Assembly: GCF_000003195.3 (NCBI RefSeq)
Contig: NC_012873.2
Location: 66,969,615 to 67,033,614 of the forward strand
From: Sorghum bicolor
Taxonomy: Eukaryota; Streptophyta; Magnoliopsida; Poales; Poaceae
Reading direction: 5' to 3'
DNA length: 64,000 nucleotides
Below the pieces are notes generated by a model, which saw only the letters and a list, made by a program, of their open reading frames with translations, made no database searches and had not been told where the DNA came from. This document shows, one piece after another, positions 10,853 to 22,816 of this stretch. The position numbers and the translations under genes were made by a program. Each line of letters opens with the position of its first letter. Position 1 is the first letter of the stretch.

Positions 10853-13800
10853 ATATCGCAAACAGTTGATGTATGAGCATCTTTAAAAATTCGTAAAAAA
10901 TTACAGCAAGGAATGGATTTTTTTGAGCATTTATTAGGGTAAAAACTCATTTCCATCAGTAGCCCAAACCACCGCTTTATTTTAGTTATCTCCCAAAACT
11001 GGCGTCATACCACTGTAATTGAGAAATTGACTTTAAGAGATGGGTCAAAAACACCATTCCAACAACAACCAAAATTGCCACTCTATTTTAGCAAGAGGTG
11101 ACTTGGGGGTGATCCAAGAGATCCCATGAGATAATGTGGCAGTTTCATTGGCACAAAAATTAAAGGTGCTCTTGGAGGATTTTGTTTTGCACGCTAGACA
11201 TTTTTGTACTCACCCAAATTTTATTTGTTTTTGCTCTCGGAGATATAAAAACTAGCTCATGGAAGAATTAAGTACGTAGATAATAGGATGTTTGCGTTGA
11301 GAGAAATGAGGTAGTCCATCTTCTCACTTTTCATTTTTTTACTTGATTTGTAGATTGACCCATCATTACCTCACTACGTATACAAGCTAATAATTATTAG
11401 TATCGTACGAGATATGATTCAATCCACCAAAAAAAGATTCATGATGCACCACCGTCCCACCTGTCACTTGCGCTTCAGTACCCAACCAACTATAAATCAG
11501 AAGGACTGACAGGTGGGCCGTCAGCCCGTGGCGAAGTACAGTATATTGCTTGGACCCGCACGCCAGTGGCCTGTCCGGCCTCTCCGCGAGGGACGAACAG
11601 AACAGTGCGCGCGCGCGGTGGCGGCGCATCCGGCCGGTCGAGGCCCGATCCACCCTGCGACGGACCCCTCCCGCATCGCGTTCGCGTCGCCTTCGCCGGG
11701 GACGCTTTCGTATGCTCTGTTCGCTCTGCTGCCGCCGGAAGGGCGGAAGCCAACAAAATAGGAGTCCGCGCCGCGGCACCGGCAGCACCGGATTCCGCGA
11801 TTGGCCCCCCGCCCCGCCCCCGTCGCTGTTGCGTCCCGTGAAAGGATGCGCCTCTGCCGGTGCCGGTGCCAGCGCCAGCGCCCGCGCGCGCGAGCCATTG
11901 CTTTCCGATCGAACGCCCGGTCGGTCAGCCACGCGACGGCGGCGGCGGCGGCGGTCGCGAGGGAGAATAACCCGCGTGTCGCGCGCCTGCCCACGCCGCG
12001 ACATGTCACATGTGTGTGCCCCGCGACCGGCGCTGCGAGTCTTGGAACCTTGGAGGTGCTCGTCGACTGCTATATCTCACTCTAGCTTACCTTTCGACCG
12101 TGGACTGAACGTGAAGAAGCGGCTGGTTTTTGGTTTGCCTCATCTGCACGCCACGGATATGCCGGCTGGAGTAGCCATCGACATCACAGCGTTATTACGG
12201 TCAGCAATTGCCAGTAGGGAAGAGACTTCTCCGGTGGGAGCTACAGCTCTACAGCTAGCTAGCGCTGTCAGAGCTGATCCGCGCCATCTCCAGCGGATTC
12301 GTCTCAGCTCCCAGCCGTGCATTTACAGGGCTGGAACAAAGCCGAAAATTACTGCCGGTGGCGGTAAAGAAAAAGGCTGATGACGATGGGGTACCTCTCA
12401 ACTCTCATCGCTTCTTGATCAGGCCGCTCAGCTGCCGATTGGTGCTGTGCTGGTCTCGAATTTTGACACGATTGAAAAGGTGGTTAATTTGCTTCTGATA
12501 ACGACTGATAAGTCAGATCAGACAAGACGTCCGTAAATCCTTATATAAATCCATTTTTGGCTGCGCTTGGCGTTGCTATCAACTCTGATGAGTGATGAGG
12601 TCAGGTTTAGATCATGAGCAGAGAGCTTGCCATTGCCTTCACAAATTAGGGATTTTTTGGCTTCATCGATCGAGTCTGTATGTACAGCAACAGGTCCTTC
12701 TCATGGCGAGGGATCATCCGGTAGTCGTCGTCCTCGCCCTTGACGAATGTACACTTGCTTTCTACGTACGCATAAGCATTAGCCTCTGAATCGGTCGATG
12801 CAGTGCACAGGCATCAGGGAGGTGCATGTGGTTACTAGCCAATTGTACCCTTGTGATTCTACTGTCGCTGGTAAGAGCGCAGGAACCAATCATTTACCGA
12901 GGAATTCATCAAACAATCGATGTCCCTTTGCGATGCCATCATCTTCTGAGGCAACGTCGCGATGCTGTCAGCTAGCGAGCAGTTGGTCCTTTGCAGGAAC
13001 CCGAAGAACAGGTCAGCCGATTGGTCGCCAACCACTCCGGTGCTCTCGTCTTCTAGAGCCTATGGCTAGAGACTGAAATGCAATGCATTGCATTGCATCA
13101 CCCTTCCCTTGGTCCCCTGCAAGTTGCAAGAACATAATTTCGTTGGTACTCCGTAGCAAGAACAAAATTATAGTGCTCCGTACCATGCTGAATTTCGTTG
13201 GTGGCAAGTGTAGCTAGCCACAGTTGCCTCTGCTTGGCACCTTCTCTGCAAAATGGGAGAGCAAAAGGAATCTGCAGACGGCATCGATCCTCCTTCCTGG
13301 GCAGTGGCCAGTGACAGCCCCACAACAGAGCCTGAATGATTTCCAGTTGCAGGAGCAGCAACACAGAGTCACACAGCCAATATACGTCCAGGATGTGGCA
13401 GATGGATGGGAAGAAAAAAAAGAAAAACATGGCCCAAATCCTGAAAATGCAAATACGATTCCCGGTTCCTGTGGACGCGCCCATCACATCGTCTTTTCAT
13501 CTCTGCGTGTTCCCTTTGTGCCTGCCTGTTCTATCCTCAGAATTTATGCCCACGTACCAACAAGATATCATGAGAGAATCCTATGGACTATGGTGGCTGC
13601 TTTGGCCTTTGGGGGAGTACCTGATTGACATATGCTTTTTTCAGGTGGGGGTGTTGGTGCTGCACCCTTTACCAAATGCAGGTTTTTGTTCACGTTAACA
13701 TCCGCCTTTCTGGCACAAACAGGAGTACAACGTTTGCACTCAGGTACTAAATGCAGCAAATTATTCATTTTGAAAAAAGACTTAAAACATATGCTTTAGG

Positions 13801-14714
13801 AAAAAGAAAGAAGAGCAGCAGCTCAGAATTAGTACTCTGTGCTCGCCTTTCCTGGTTCCACTAGGGTACACACCACACTTATTTTAAACAGGCTCCAACG
13901 AATGTCTTCAGTGGTGAAGTTCTGCTATTCTATTATGGACGCTGAAACTGGCCAAGGGGAGCTTCGGCCTTTACTGAATCGTAATGGCCACCGAATAAAT
14001 TAGTAGGTATTGGTCTGCTTACGGAACAATGAATAATTGAATATGATGTGGATGCCAATGTGGTTTGTCGGACAGTAGCAACGAAAGAATACGACTTCTT
14101 TTTCAGCTCCGATCCCATTATCATCATAGGACGGGCAGTCAGAAAAAAGTGGAGCTCACTCAAAGCAATCAAAACTTAATTGTTTAAGATATTTTATAAA
14201 AGCGAAAAAAGTTGCAGCATTCAGAGAATCAGAGATCAAACTGAAAACGCTGGGCCATAACGTATTAGATTATCCAGTGTCGTAATCCAGCAGCATGTGC
14301 GGTGTGCTATTGGAGTTGGGGAGCAACCACGGGAATGCAATATGAGGAGAGCCAGCGAAGAGAGACAGCAGACAGCCACACCACACAAGCACATATGTGC
14401 TTGTCATCTTGTCATTTGCCTGCTCAGAGGAGGATTAGGTGGTGATTCGATATCAGACCATATCATGCCGATCAGATGCAGAGACGATTCTGCTCACTAG
14501 CACAGCGCTTGCGTCAGCGTAAATGCTGAAAAGTGAAAGTGGTGTGCTGTTAAGCCTAGCTGATCATACCTTTTGTAACGGATGTGCTTAGTGGTTCAAG
14601 AGAAATGACGCTTGTAACTTTTTAAGGGGAATTGAGGATGCACATATGGTCTTTCTTAGGCCATGTTTGAAGCAGCTCCTCTACCATGCTTGGTGTGCAG
14701 GATTCGGCGGTTGA
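10853..14714. other. Intergenic, with a GC-rich island at 11500-12060 and no recognised gene
   Basis: The island is CpG-dense and open in several frames on both strands (11550-12380 plus; 11387-12004 and 11521-12009 minus). The products are Arg/Ala-rich and match nothing I know, so I treat them as composition artefacts. A good TATA-like TTATATAAAT occurs at 12541-12550 on the plus strand, but no convincing coding exon follows it. A non-coding transcript cannot be excluded. Confidence 0.35.
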
Positions 14715-14744
14715 ACCCCCAACCCTTTTATAATGGTTGGGGGT
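14715..14744. repeat. Perfect 10-bp palindrome with 10-base spacer
   Basis: ACCCCCAACC at 14715-14724 is exactly inverted at 14735-14744 (GGTTGGGGGT), separated by CTTTTATAAT. It sits at the AT-rich edge of a GC-rich block and could be a transposon terminus or a simple hairpin. Confidence 0.7.
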
Positions 14745-16020
14745 ACTTTTGGTATTCCTAAACAAATTATTAACTCTAATTAATTTAAAGAGTGAAAGGT
14801 TACTATAGTAATTATGTTTCACCCCTCCCACACAACCCCTCTCCCGCAAGGCCGCGACCTGGCACAGTCGCAAAAAAAAGGGGGGGCTGTCTCAGCACCG
14901 CTCACGCCGCCATCTCGCGCCGCTGTCTCACCCTCGTCGTCGCGCCCTCACCCTTGCACACGTGGATGCTGCCACCGGCGGCTCGCCCTCGCCTTGGCAG
15001 CCAGCGCCGCCGCAGCACCTAGCCTGTTTAACTATCCAGGGCCGGATTGGGCTCAGCAGACCGCCGGCCTACCCTCGGCAAAACGGCGCCACCGGCCTGC
15101 CCTTAGCGGCTCAGCCTTGTGCGGTGCCCCTGGTGGCGTGCCCTCGGCCTTGCGCAGTGCCACCGCAGGCCTGCCCTTGTCCTCGCGCTGCGCCGCGGCT
15201 GCCGGCCTGCCCTTGCTTGCGCTCGTCGCGGGGAGAACGACGATCCTCCCTCCTTCCCACCGCCCCCGCCTGATGTGAGCGCCCCTGCAGATAGTTCCAA
15301 CCGCGAACATCCTCTCGTCACGGCGCATCGGCCTCGTCCTTCTCCTACACGCCGCGCTGCACAAGGCCGAGGAGAACGCCTCCATCGTCCTCGTATATTG
15401 AACTTACGAATGCAGGAATTGTTAATTGTTACTTTTACTAATGTAACGGTTTGAGCAGTGCTGTATGTGAGACTATATGGTTCTTTAGCTTTTCGGGTTA
15501 TTTGTATCATTGCATATGATTCTCTAATTGAAGTGAAAGATTGCGTGTGGTTTTCTGTTTTCATGTTTCCTGACTTTGCTGTGTCTGAACGTAGTTACAC
15601 TACGTTCACAGTACTTGCTAGTAGTACTCGAGAAGTGAGTATGTTGCTTCCCCTGCGTTCGGCACGAAGCACTACCCGACGACGTCTACAGCGTCGCCGG
15701 CCGCGTCCTCCTCTCCCTGCTCGGCCTTGCCTCTAGCTTGTGCTGTCAGAGTAGGAGCACCGTGGTCATGCCGAACGCAGGTAGCACGCTGCACGTCGCA
15801 GGCTCAGCGGCGGTAGCCAGCGTGTGGCCGCGGAGCAGCTCCGCCTTTGCTGTGAACCGGCCTTGCCGGGCTCCGCCTCCTCCTCGTCTTCCTCCACGGC
15901 GTCGATCCCCGCCATAGCTGTTGCGGGTGGCCTGGCGAAGCGGAGCGAGGCGGCCACAGAGCACAAGAGCAGCAGCACGCTATTATATGTTTACCATTCT
16001 ACCCTTAATTACCTAAAGTA
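14745..16020. other. GC-rich block (14820-15400 and 15650-15960) without a recognised gene
   Basis: The block contains repeated GGCCTGCCCTTG-like motifs between 15070 and 15220 and long overlapping open frames on both strands with no domain. The sharp composition steps against AT-rich flanks resemble a captured or transposed fragment, but I could not define its ends. A tentative ORF-like run of Ala/Pro/Arg is not called as a gene. Confidence 0.35.
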
Positions 16021-16079
16021 ATCTCAAAAATAGAGTTATCTCACCGGGTTCATCCCACCAATTTTAGGATGCACTTAGT

Positions 16080-16310
16080 GCATATGGCCCCATCGTTTAG
16101 TATGCATTTGGTGTCTCTTCGATTGGTTCCTCTTGGTTCCTTTGCATTTTTAGCCGTCGGATCGGCTCTTGTGGACCGTCCTCTTGTGTCTTATGCACCC
16201 AACTACCCAAGTTCAAATCCGGTCTTAGGTTTGGGTGCCTATTTCTCTTCTTAATGAAAAACTACCTAGTTTGTCCTAGGTTGGATCTCTCTTTTTTTTT
16301 TTAAAGATGA
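16080..16310 (+). mobile_element. Possible SINE-like element ending in poly(T)
   Basis: The segment has a TAGCCGTCGG motif near 16152 that could be a pol III A box, a GTTCAAATCCGG motif near 16214 resembling a B box, then a non-coding body and a run of about 12 T near 16292. That order suits a tRNA-derived SINE. The box spacing is long and no clear target duplication was found, so this is tentative. Confidence 0.3.
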
Positions 16311-18263
16311 TGGCATATGCTTGGAAAGAAATCATTAATGCTGTGCTTCTGGTGGCCGTTTCGGCCCATTTGATCCACCATAATGACCATGGGGCCAACC
16401 TTTGCATTCCTCTATTGTCAGCTGTAGTCTACAAACGGGAAATTTTCGTATTTCAGCCAATATTGTCCAGTGGGCTGATTATAAAGAAAGGGCAAAGATG
16501 TCCAATGGGCTCCTCTTATGGAATGAGCCCGTGCTTTGCTCTTTTTTTTCTTTTTCTTTAATGAAGTTCCTAAATGAGTACAGGTAGTTGCCACACTCAA
16601 TGAGCCCAGTTCAGGACCAAAGAAAAATGATCCCAATTAATTGCCCTACACCTAAGGTGCACCCACAATGGCCCAGCAAAACACATGTGAAGCTTATGGG
16701 CCAGGTAGACGCATACGTGCTGTCCGGCCCTATCGGCAGAGCCTTTGATGAACTGGATGAGGATGAAGGTCGGCCAAGGGGCCCAGTAGACTTGGTTCGG
16801 CCTTTAATTTTGAACGGAACCTTCCCCCTTGCTGTAAAGAAACCTTCTTTCTTTCCATCAGAGATAATAATGCGAAGAACTGAACCTGCGCAGTCGGCGC
16901 ACGAAAGAAATGGATTGCAATCTAGCTTATCTTGATTTTTCCTCAAATGTAGGTCTCCTCTTCTTTCACTCCCCCTTTGTTTTTTTTTTGAGATTAACTT
17001 GCTCTGCGCTTTGCAGCTTTATTTTAGTTTAGTAATTGCAGAAAAAGGGGCTGCATCCTGTTTCCTTAAAAAAAAAGAATCCCCACTATTTTCTTCAAAA
17101 AAGAAATATGAGAAGGAACTCCCCAGTGAATCTTTCAAGTGTCGGTGTTAGTATTTACTTCCTATATTCCAAACTATAGTTCACTTTTACTTTTGTTTCA
17201 TGTTAGTTTTAACCAAACAAATATATGTTTGTTTAATCCTTTCTAAAAGATACTTAGCCCAAGACCCCCAAGTAAAAAAAATTCATATTTCATACGCTAA
17301 CACTGCACATGCAGTTCCACGTGCCAAGAGAAGTGAGTGGGGATGTCAACAAATATTTGCCTCCCCCAATCGGAACCGAAAGCTCAGATCAAATACTAGC
17401 AGCAGCAGCGTCGTCGTCAAATCGTGTTGCGTTGGCCGCAACTTGCAAGGCAGGCCAGCCGGCGGCATGAACGTGAGGGTGGTAGATATGTCAACTGGCA
17501 TGGCATGGCAAGGCAGCCTGGCTCCCCACCCACCGTTCACAAACTTTTTGAGCAACAGAAAACACAAGCTAGTAGTAGGAGCCAAAGATACTAGTGCAAC
17601 TGCCAGCAACTTGCCCGTTGCCGCTCGATCACATGCATGGGTTCCGTTTCCGTCTCGAGAGCTGCCGGCCGGCTCGGCGTTCGCGATCATGGAAACGAGA
17701 GGCGAGGCACGCGCGACGCCGGAGGAAAAGGCAGGCGCTCACGGGACACGACTCTTTCTCTGACAGTCGGAGGGAGCAGGGTGGTTGCTTCGCGAGCAGG
17801 GTGCGGACCGTGAGCAGAGCACTCACCAGTCACCATGCATGCTGCCGGTATCTGCAGTTCAGCACACTGCCGCTGCACCTGCACCTGCACCCACCAGCAG
17901 CCAGCAGAAAAAGATCGGGGAAAGAATGGTCGTGACGGGACGCACGGAACGGAACCACCAGCGGGGGAAGCACACAGGAGCTCACTGAATGCAGATACTA
18001 CGGCTCACTGAATGCAGATATACGGCCAGGTCTTTTTTTTTTCTTTCGGTTTGGCATGACTTGTCATAGTCAAAAGTTCGATCAGCAATTCAGCATGCAC
18101 GAAAGTTGCAGCAACTTCAGAAGCAACAAGCGCAGCCGATGGATTAACGGCTTCAGTTCAGGTAGCACCTGTCATCATCATCGAGCTGCTAACATCTGAA
18201 CGTGATCACTATTAACAGATCAACATACAAAACTTGTGAATTTGAAGCAGCGAGCGAAACAGG
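16311..18263. other. Intergenic stretch downstream of PPCK
   Basis: No gene is recognised. A Stowaway-like half-terminus (CTTCCTATATTCCAAACTAT) occurs near 17158 without a matching partner. The open frames at 17200-17763 and 17594-17935 overlap in different frames and show no domain. Confidence 0.35.
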
Positions 18264-18379
18264 GTGATTTCTTTTCGCCACTAAAACCATCAGTGATTTC
18301 TTTTTACCACTAAAACCATCAGTGATTTCTTTTCGCCACTAAAACCATCAGTGATTTCTTTTTGCCACTAAAACCATCA
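18264..18379. repeat. Minisatellite, four 29-bp units
   Basis: Four head-to-tail units start at 18264, 18293, 18322 and 18351, each of the form GTGATTTCTTTT(C/T)(G/A)CCACTAAAACCATCA. They differ at one or two positions, mainly the CG/TA/CG/TG dinucleotide. It lies about 1.1 kb downstream of the PPCK stop codon. Confidence 0.92.
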
Positions 18380-18499
18380 GCGGCAGCGATGCACGGGACG
18401 TCCAATTGCCCAATCGATTCCCTTCTTCTTAGTACAGTGCATGACAAGCACGGTAAACTGTTGTAACCAAATTCGATAATCATGAAATTACAGTCATAC

Positions 18500-18815
18500 T
18501 CCCTCTGTAAAAAAAAACCAATTCTAGGACATTAACATGTTAAAGAGTCTCGAGTTTGACTATAAAAAAATTATCAATATTTATAATACTCTTTCCTTTT
18601 CAAATTATAAGTCATTTTGACTTTTTTGGTACATTCATTTAGATATGCAAAATAGATGAACCAAAGAAGATCAAAGCGACTTATAATTTGGAATGGAGGT
18701 ATTAAATGAGTATTATTAGATTTATCATAAAATATTTTTATTGTGACGCTATAAATATTACTAATATTTTTACTTATATATTTAGTCAACTAAAATACAT
18801 CTAGAGTTTTATTAT
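18500..18815. mobile_element. Stowaway MITE (18589-18699) nested in an older Stowaway-like relic
   Basis: The inner element begins CTCTTTCCTTTTCAAATTAT and ends with the inverse ATAATTTGGAATGGAGG, flanked by TA (18587-18588 and 18700-18701). It interrupts an older sequence that starts ACTCCCTCTGTAAAAAAAAA near 18499 and ends in degraded form near 18815. Both are non-coding. Confidence 0.6.
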
Positions 18816-19437
18816 TCCTTGGAAGAGGTGGTATTACCAAAGCAAACCGGCTGGAAATCATAGTAAAACCTTAGGGAAGTCACATCAACTTCGTGACATG
18901 AACGTATAATTATTTGAAGTCTCCACACACACAGGACGCATATTCGTTCAAGGTTCCGATGAAAGTAGAAACTGCTTAGAAGACACAGAAGTTCGGTACC
19001 AAAATCGATGAGACACGCAGGCACAAAGCTGAAGCCTGAAGCTGAACTGTACATAGATTTTCTGGGAGTTTTTTTGGGTTCCATTTTCTCCTGAACAGAG
19101 CTAGTCCTCTCTTCTTCAGCCACATGAAGGCTGTAGTACTATACATGGGTTGCAATGCAAAGATGAAGCAACACGAACCCAGGAAGAGGAAGCCCCCCAA
19201 ATTCCTGCTTCGCCTAAGGATTACTCCTACTGCAGAACATGACGAACACTAAGGATTACTGCTGCGTGCTACTAATTCTACTAGTAACCAACTACGGCAG
19301 GCACTACTGTTCATTGACGATTGGCAGAACCAAAGCAAAGACATCAACTGCAAAAGGTCTCTCTACTCCTCTTGGACGAACGCCACTATCTACACTGCAG
19401 ATGGAGATTCATCGGATGACGCGGCCGAGCATCTAAA
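18816..19437 (-). other. Downstream (3') region of PPCK
   Basis: No coding sequence is recognised. The segment probably includes the PPCK 3' untranslated region (minus strand, immediately left of 19438), but I could not pick a poly(A) signal with confidence. Confidence 0.35.
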
Positions 19438-20408
19438 TCAGGCCACCGCCACACTTCCGCCGCGAGTCACAATCCATGGGTGACCTGCGGGTAGATCGAA
19501 ACACCAGGGTAAGATGAGCAGACAATTCAGGCGACGAGATCTGCTGGGGATGAGGGAGCAATGGAGTCGGAAGGAAAGACAGACGAGGGCTGTTGCTTAC
19601 TTAGGACTTGCTCGGCGGAGAGCCTGCGCCAGACGTCCTTGCAGAGCATGCGGCGCATGAGGTCCTTGGCCTCGGGCGAGACGGCAGGGAAGGCGCGCGG
19701 CGGGAAGCGCAGGTTGCCGCGGAGCACGGCCTGGAAGACGTCCCCCGCGGTGGCGCCGGAGAAGGGCACGGTCCCGGAGAGCATCATGTAGAGCACGACC
19801 CCGGCGCTCCACACGTCCACCTTCTCGGTGTACTCCCTGCCGGCCACCACCTCGGGCGCGACGTAGTAGGGCGTGCCGACCAGCCCCGTCAAGGGCCTGC
19901 CGTCCCCGAACCAGTCCGCGGAGCCGAAGTCCCCGAGCCTGAGCGCGCCGCTGGCGTCGAAGAGGAGGTTGTCGGGTTTGACGTCGCGGTGCGCGACCCC
20001 GCGGCGGTGGCACCCCGCCAGCGCGTCCGCGAGCTGCGCGACGAGGCCCGCCGCCTCGGGCTCCGGGAGCGGTCCCCGTGCGGAGACGAGCGCGAACAGG
20101 TCCCCGCCCGCGCAGAGGTCCAGCACCAGGTGCACGGCGTCGGCGTCCTCGAAGGCGGCGTGGAGCGCGACCACGTGGCGGCTGGCGGCCGACGCGAGGA
20201 GGTGCACCTTGGGCTCCTGCTCCGCCAGCGCCAGGTCCAGCGGGTCCGCCTCCAGCTCCCGCAGCGCCGCCTTGGGCGTCGTCTTGAGCGCGAACGGCTC
20301 CCCCGTGGACGCGGCGTAGCAGCGGCGGACCGTCCCGAACCGCCCGCGCCCGATCTCCTCGCCGATCACGTACTCCCGCAGCAACGCCTCCTCCGCGGCG
20401 CCGCTCAT
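19438..20408 (-). CDS. PPCK: Phosphoenolpyruvate carboxylase kinase (PPCK)
   Basis: The two-exon model is exon 1 20408-19601, intron 19600-19485 (GTAAGC...GCAG, 116 bp) and exon 2 19484-19438, giving 284 residues. The protein is almost only a Ser/Thr kinase domain: Gly loop GRGRFGTV (20-27), ATP lysine 42, HRDVKPDN (140-147), DFG (160-162), GTPYYVAPE (178-186). It has no autoinhibitory segment and no EF hands, which together with its size marks PPCK, the small relative of calcium-dependent kinases. Known role: it phosphorylates PEP carboxylase near its N-terminus in the cytosol and relieves malate inhibition, and activity is set mainly by transcription (light or clock). The 15-codon last exon supplies the conserved HPW after the AEQVL helix, so reading through the intron would give a wrong C-terminus. 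In C4 grasses several PPCK paralogues exist; I cannot tell which this is. A weak TATA-like CATTAAAAGG lies about 130 bp upstream. Confidence 0.9.
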
Positions 20409-20917
20409 TGCTACTGCTCCTTGGTCCGGTCGGGTGGTTTGTTGTTGCCTCGCTGATTGGGGGTTGGCGTTGGCCGGCCTTGCGGATTGTGTGCTGGTCT
20501 GGTTTCCACCCGCCGGACGGACGGCGAGGACGCCTTTTAATGCGGCAGAGGACTCCTCACTGCAGGCTTTGGGTTCAGGTGGGGGGACTGGGTCCCAGCC
20601 TCCCAGGGATCCGAATATTCCACGCTGCGTTCTGCTGCTACTGCTAGCCGGTAGGAAAGAAAACTGATATTATTATCGGATTTGAATTTGAATTCGAATA
20701 CAGATAATATTAAACATGTCGAATAAGATACGATTATATGTTAACATAATAATTATATAATTTAAGTATTCAGATACGAATACGCTATAGGATATTAAAT
20801 ATTCAGACTTGAATACGAACAAATCTGAGCCCTTTAAACAAATTTAGTCTCAAATACAGTTAAAAAAGATCCTCCTTGGTCCTTGCCATCGAGAGAGTTT
20901 CACAGATGGTACCACAT
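20409..20917 (-). promoter_or_regulatory. Upstream region of PPCK
   Basis: GC-rich to about 20640, consistent with a short leader and core promoter, then strongly AT-rich with repeated GAATTCGAAT/GAATACGAA motifs (20680-20830) that look like a decayed transposon. Promoter elements cannot be assigned with confidence by eye. Confidence 0.35.
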
Positions 20918-21125
20918 AAGTTTAGTTCACCTCGAAATCTAAAAAATTTTCAAGATTCCCCGTCATATCGAATCTTGCGGCACATGCATTAAATATAGAC
21001 GAAAACAAAAACTAATTACACAGTTTGTCTGTCCTAGTTAGTTCATGATTGGACAATATTTGTCAAATAAAAACGAAAGTGCTACAGCAGCGAAATCTGA
21101 AATTTTTTCGGAACTAAACAAGGCC
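20918..21125. mobile_element. GGCCTTGTTTAG-family MITE, left end truncated
   Basis: The right end GGAACTAAACAAGGCC and the internal blocks CATCGAATCTT-like (20964), AAAACTAATTACACAGTTTG and GATTGGACAATATTTGTCAA are typical of the family. The left end begins only at AAGTTTAGTTC. It lies about 500 bp upstream of the PPCK start codon. Confidence 0.65.
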
Positions 21126-22816
21126 TAGTTAGTGGGGGGGATATATTAGTGTGTATATTTAGAAAGCTAATCAACGGCTAATTAAATTTGACCCAAACAA
21201 TCCATGATTCCAGATACGAGCTCCCCCAGGTTACGAATGTCTTGCTTACTTGCCCAATGATTCGGTTTTTTTTTCCTCGCGAAATAAATAATGATTCCAT
21301 AATTTTCCTCAAAAGATAAAAGATTCTTGCGTTTAGAGTATATACAACTACTAATGTGTGTCATTGCCGGAAAGGGTTTTAGATTAGGCGAGAGGTGGTT
21401 TTCATAGATCGGGCGGTTTCGGATAGATTAATGAATAAAATGTTGGTGATGCACGTAGTATCAGACAAGTGACAGCATGGCCGATGGGCCCCAGGCGACA
21501 ATGAATTATTGGGGGTCGTGTCAGGTGCATGCAGTGCAACTGCAACGTGGCCTCTCTGGAGGGGGGCCAGGTCGTCTGCGGCCCTCTCTACCTGTACCCT
21601 CTGAATGGTGGCGGGTCGGACATGCATGCATGATGCATGGTGTTCGTGACTTGACTCCATCGGATCAGCGTCTTCTTCTGTTTTGGTCTATTCGGAAAAA
21701 AAAAATTGGCTGCTGCTTCTGTTCTTCGAAGCTTAATATGTTAATTATGATCGGAATGTTCCTTCAAAAAAAAAATTATGATCGGAATGCTTCGGTGTTT
21801 ATTACGGTAGCTGAGGTTGGTGACACCTGACAGGTATGGTTTCTCATGACCGGCGGCACCGGCAGTACCGAAGCGAGAGCAATTGGCTAGGACACACTAT
21901 AAAATCGAAATGCAGTGGTGGTGTCGGCGTCGACGTTTGCTAGCGCGAACACAGACGGTCCATGGGCACACTAGAATTCGTCCGTCCATACACATGATTT
22001 CAACTTCATGCATGACTAGGACTGTTGGACTACCTGCCTCGTGAGCGTCTATATGCATGCGCTGCCAAATCGATCTACCGGCACCACCTGCTAGCTGCTT
22101 TCGCGTTCTTTGTACAAACAGCCTAGGAGGCTAGGATTATATCAAGTAGTATAAGGAATACTATCAAGTAGACAGCCTAGGAGTATGTCTCTGTGTGCCG
22201 CGACGTACGTGCGTGCGGGCAGCCTGCAGACTCGGCGGACACAAACAAAAATTAGGCTCGGGATGCGTGGTAGTACCGTACCATGCAGCCACCATGGCAT
22301 GCATGATGCATTCATGTCACGTGTAGTATGTGTATGAATACGCGCTGAGGACCTCACCTAGTACGGATGGAGTACGATTCCATCTCATCAGTATCAAAAT
22401 CAGACAGTCATTCAATGATTAGTAATTGGTTATGACTTATCAGCCAAATAAACAGTATCAATTTTTGGCACAGCTATGACATAATAACGAACAAATCAGT
22501 GAAGCTGCTAGCTAGACTTGCTACAGAGGGACCCAACGAACGAACGTTAGGCGCCGCTTCGCCCGGCCTAGGCGCGTGCGCGGGCCGGGACGGTACCGAA
22601 TCGCCGCCGCCGCCGCCGTCGTTGAAAGACCCCACAGCCGGGAACGTACGCAGGCCCGAACTCGACGCCGTCGTTGGGCTGGCGGGCGCACGTACGGCGA
22701 GTTAGTTATAGATGGGACGAGTCGCAGCTCGCAAGTACGTCCATCAGCCGCCGCGCGCATGCAACGCCAAACACGTTGCTGTCCGACACCAATCGACGCC
22801 GCGTGGTCCGGACCGG
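21126..22816. other. Intergenic stretch
   Basis: AT-rich to about 22500, then GC-rich. AATTATGATCGGAATG is duplicated near 21743 and 21774 around a poly(A) run. The frames at 22499-22760 and 22576-22993 are composition-driven and I recognise no gene. Confidence 0.35.

Noticed and set aside
11387..12380. Frames of 205 (minus), 162 (minus) and 276 (plus) codons
   Set aside because: Composition artefacts of a CpG-rich island: mutually overlapping, with no recognisable motif.
17510..17535. GCCTGGCTCCC resembling miR160
   Set aside because: Only about 11 bases match and no hairpin partner was seen nearby.
19608..20456. 282-codon frame antisense to PPCK
   Set aside because: A shadow of the GC3-rich PPCK exon; the sense strand has all the kinase motifs.
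22498..22520. TGAAGCTGCTAG resembling miR167
   Set aside because: Diverges after ten bases and no stem-loop is evident.
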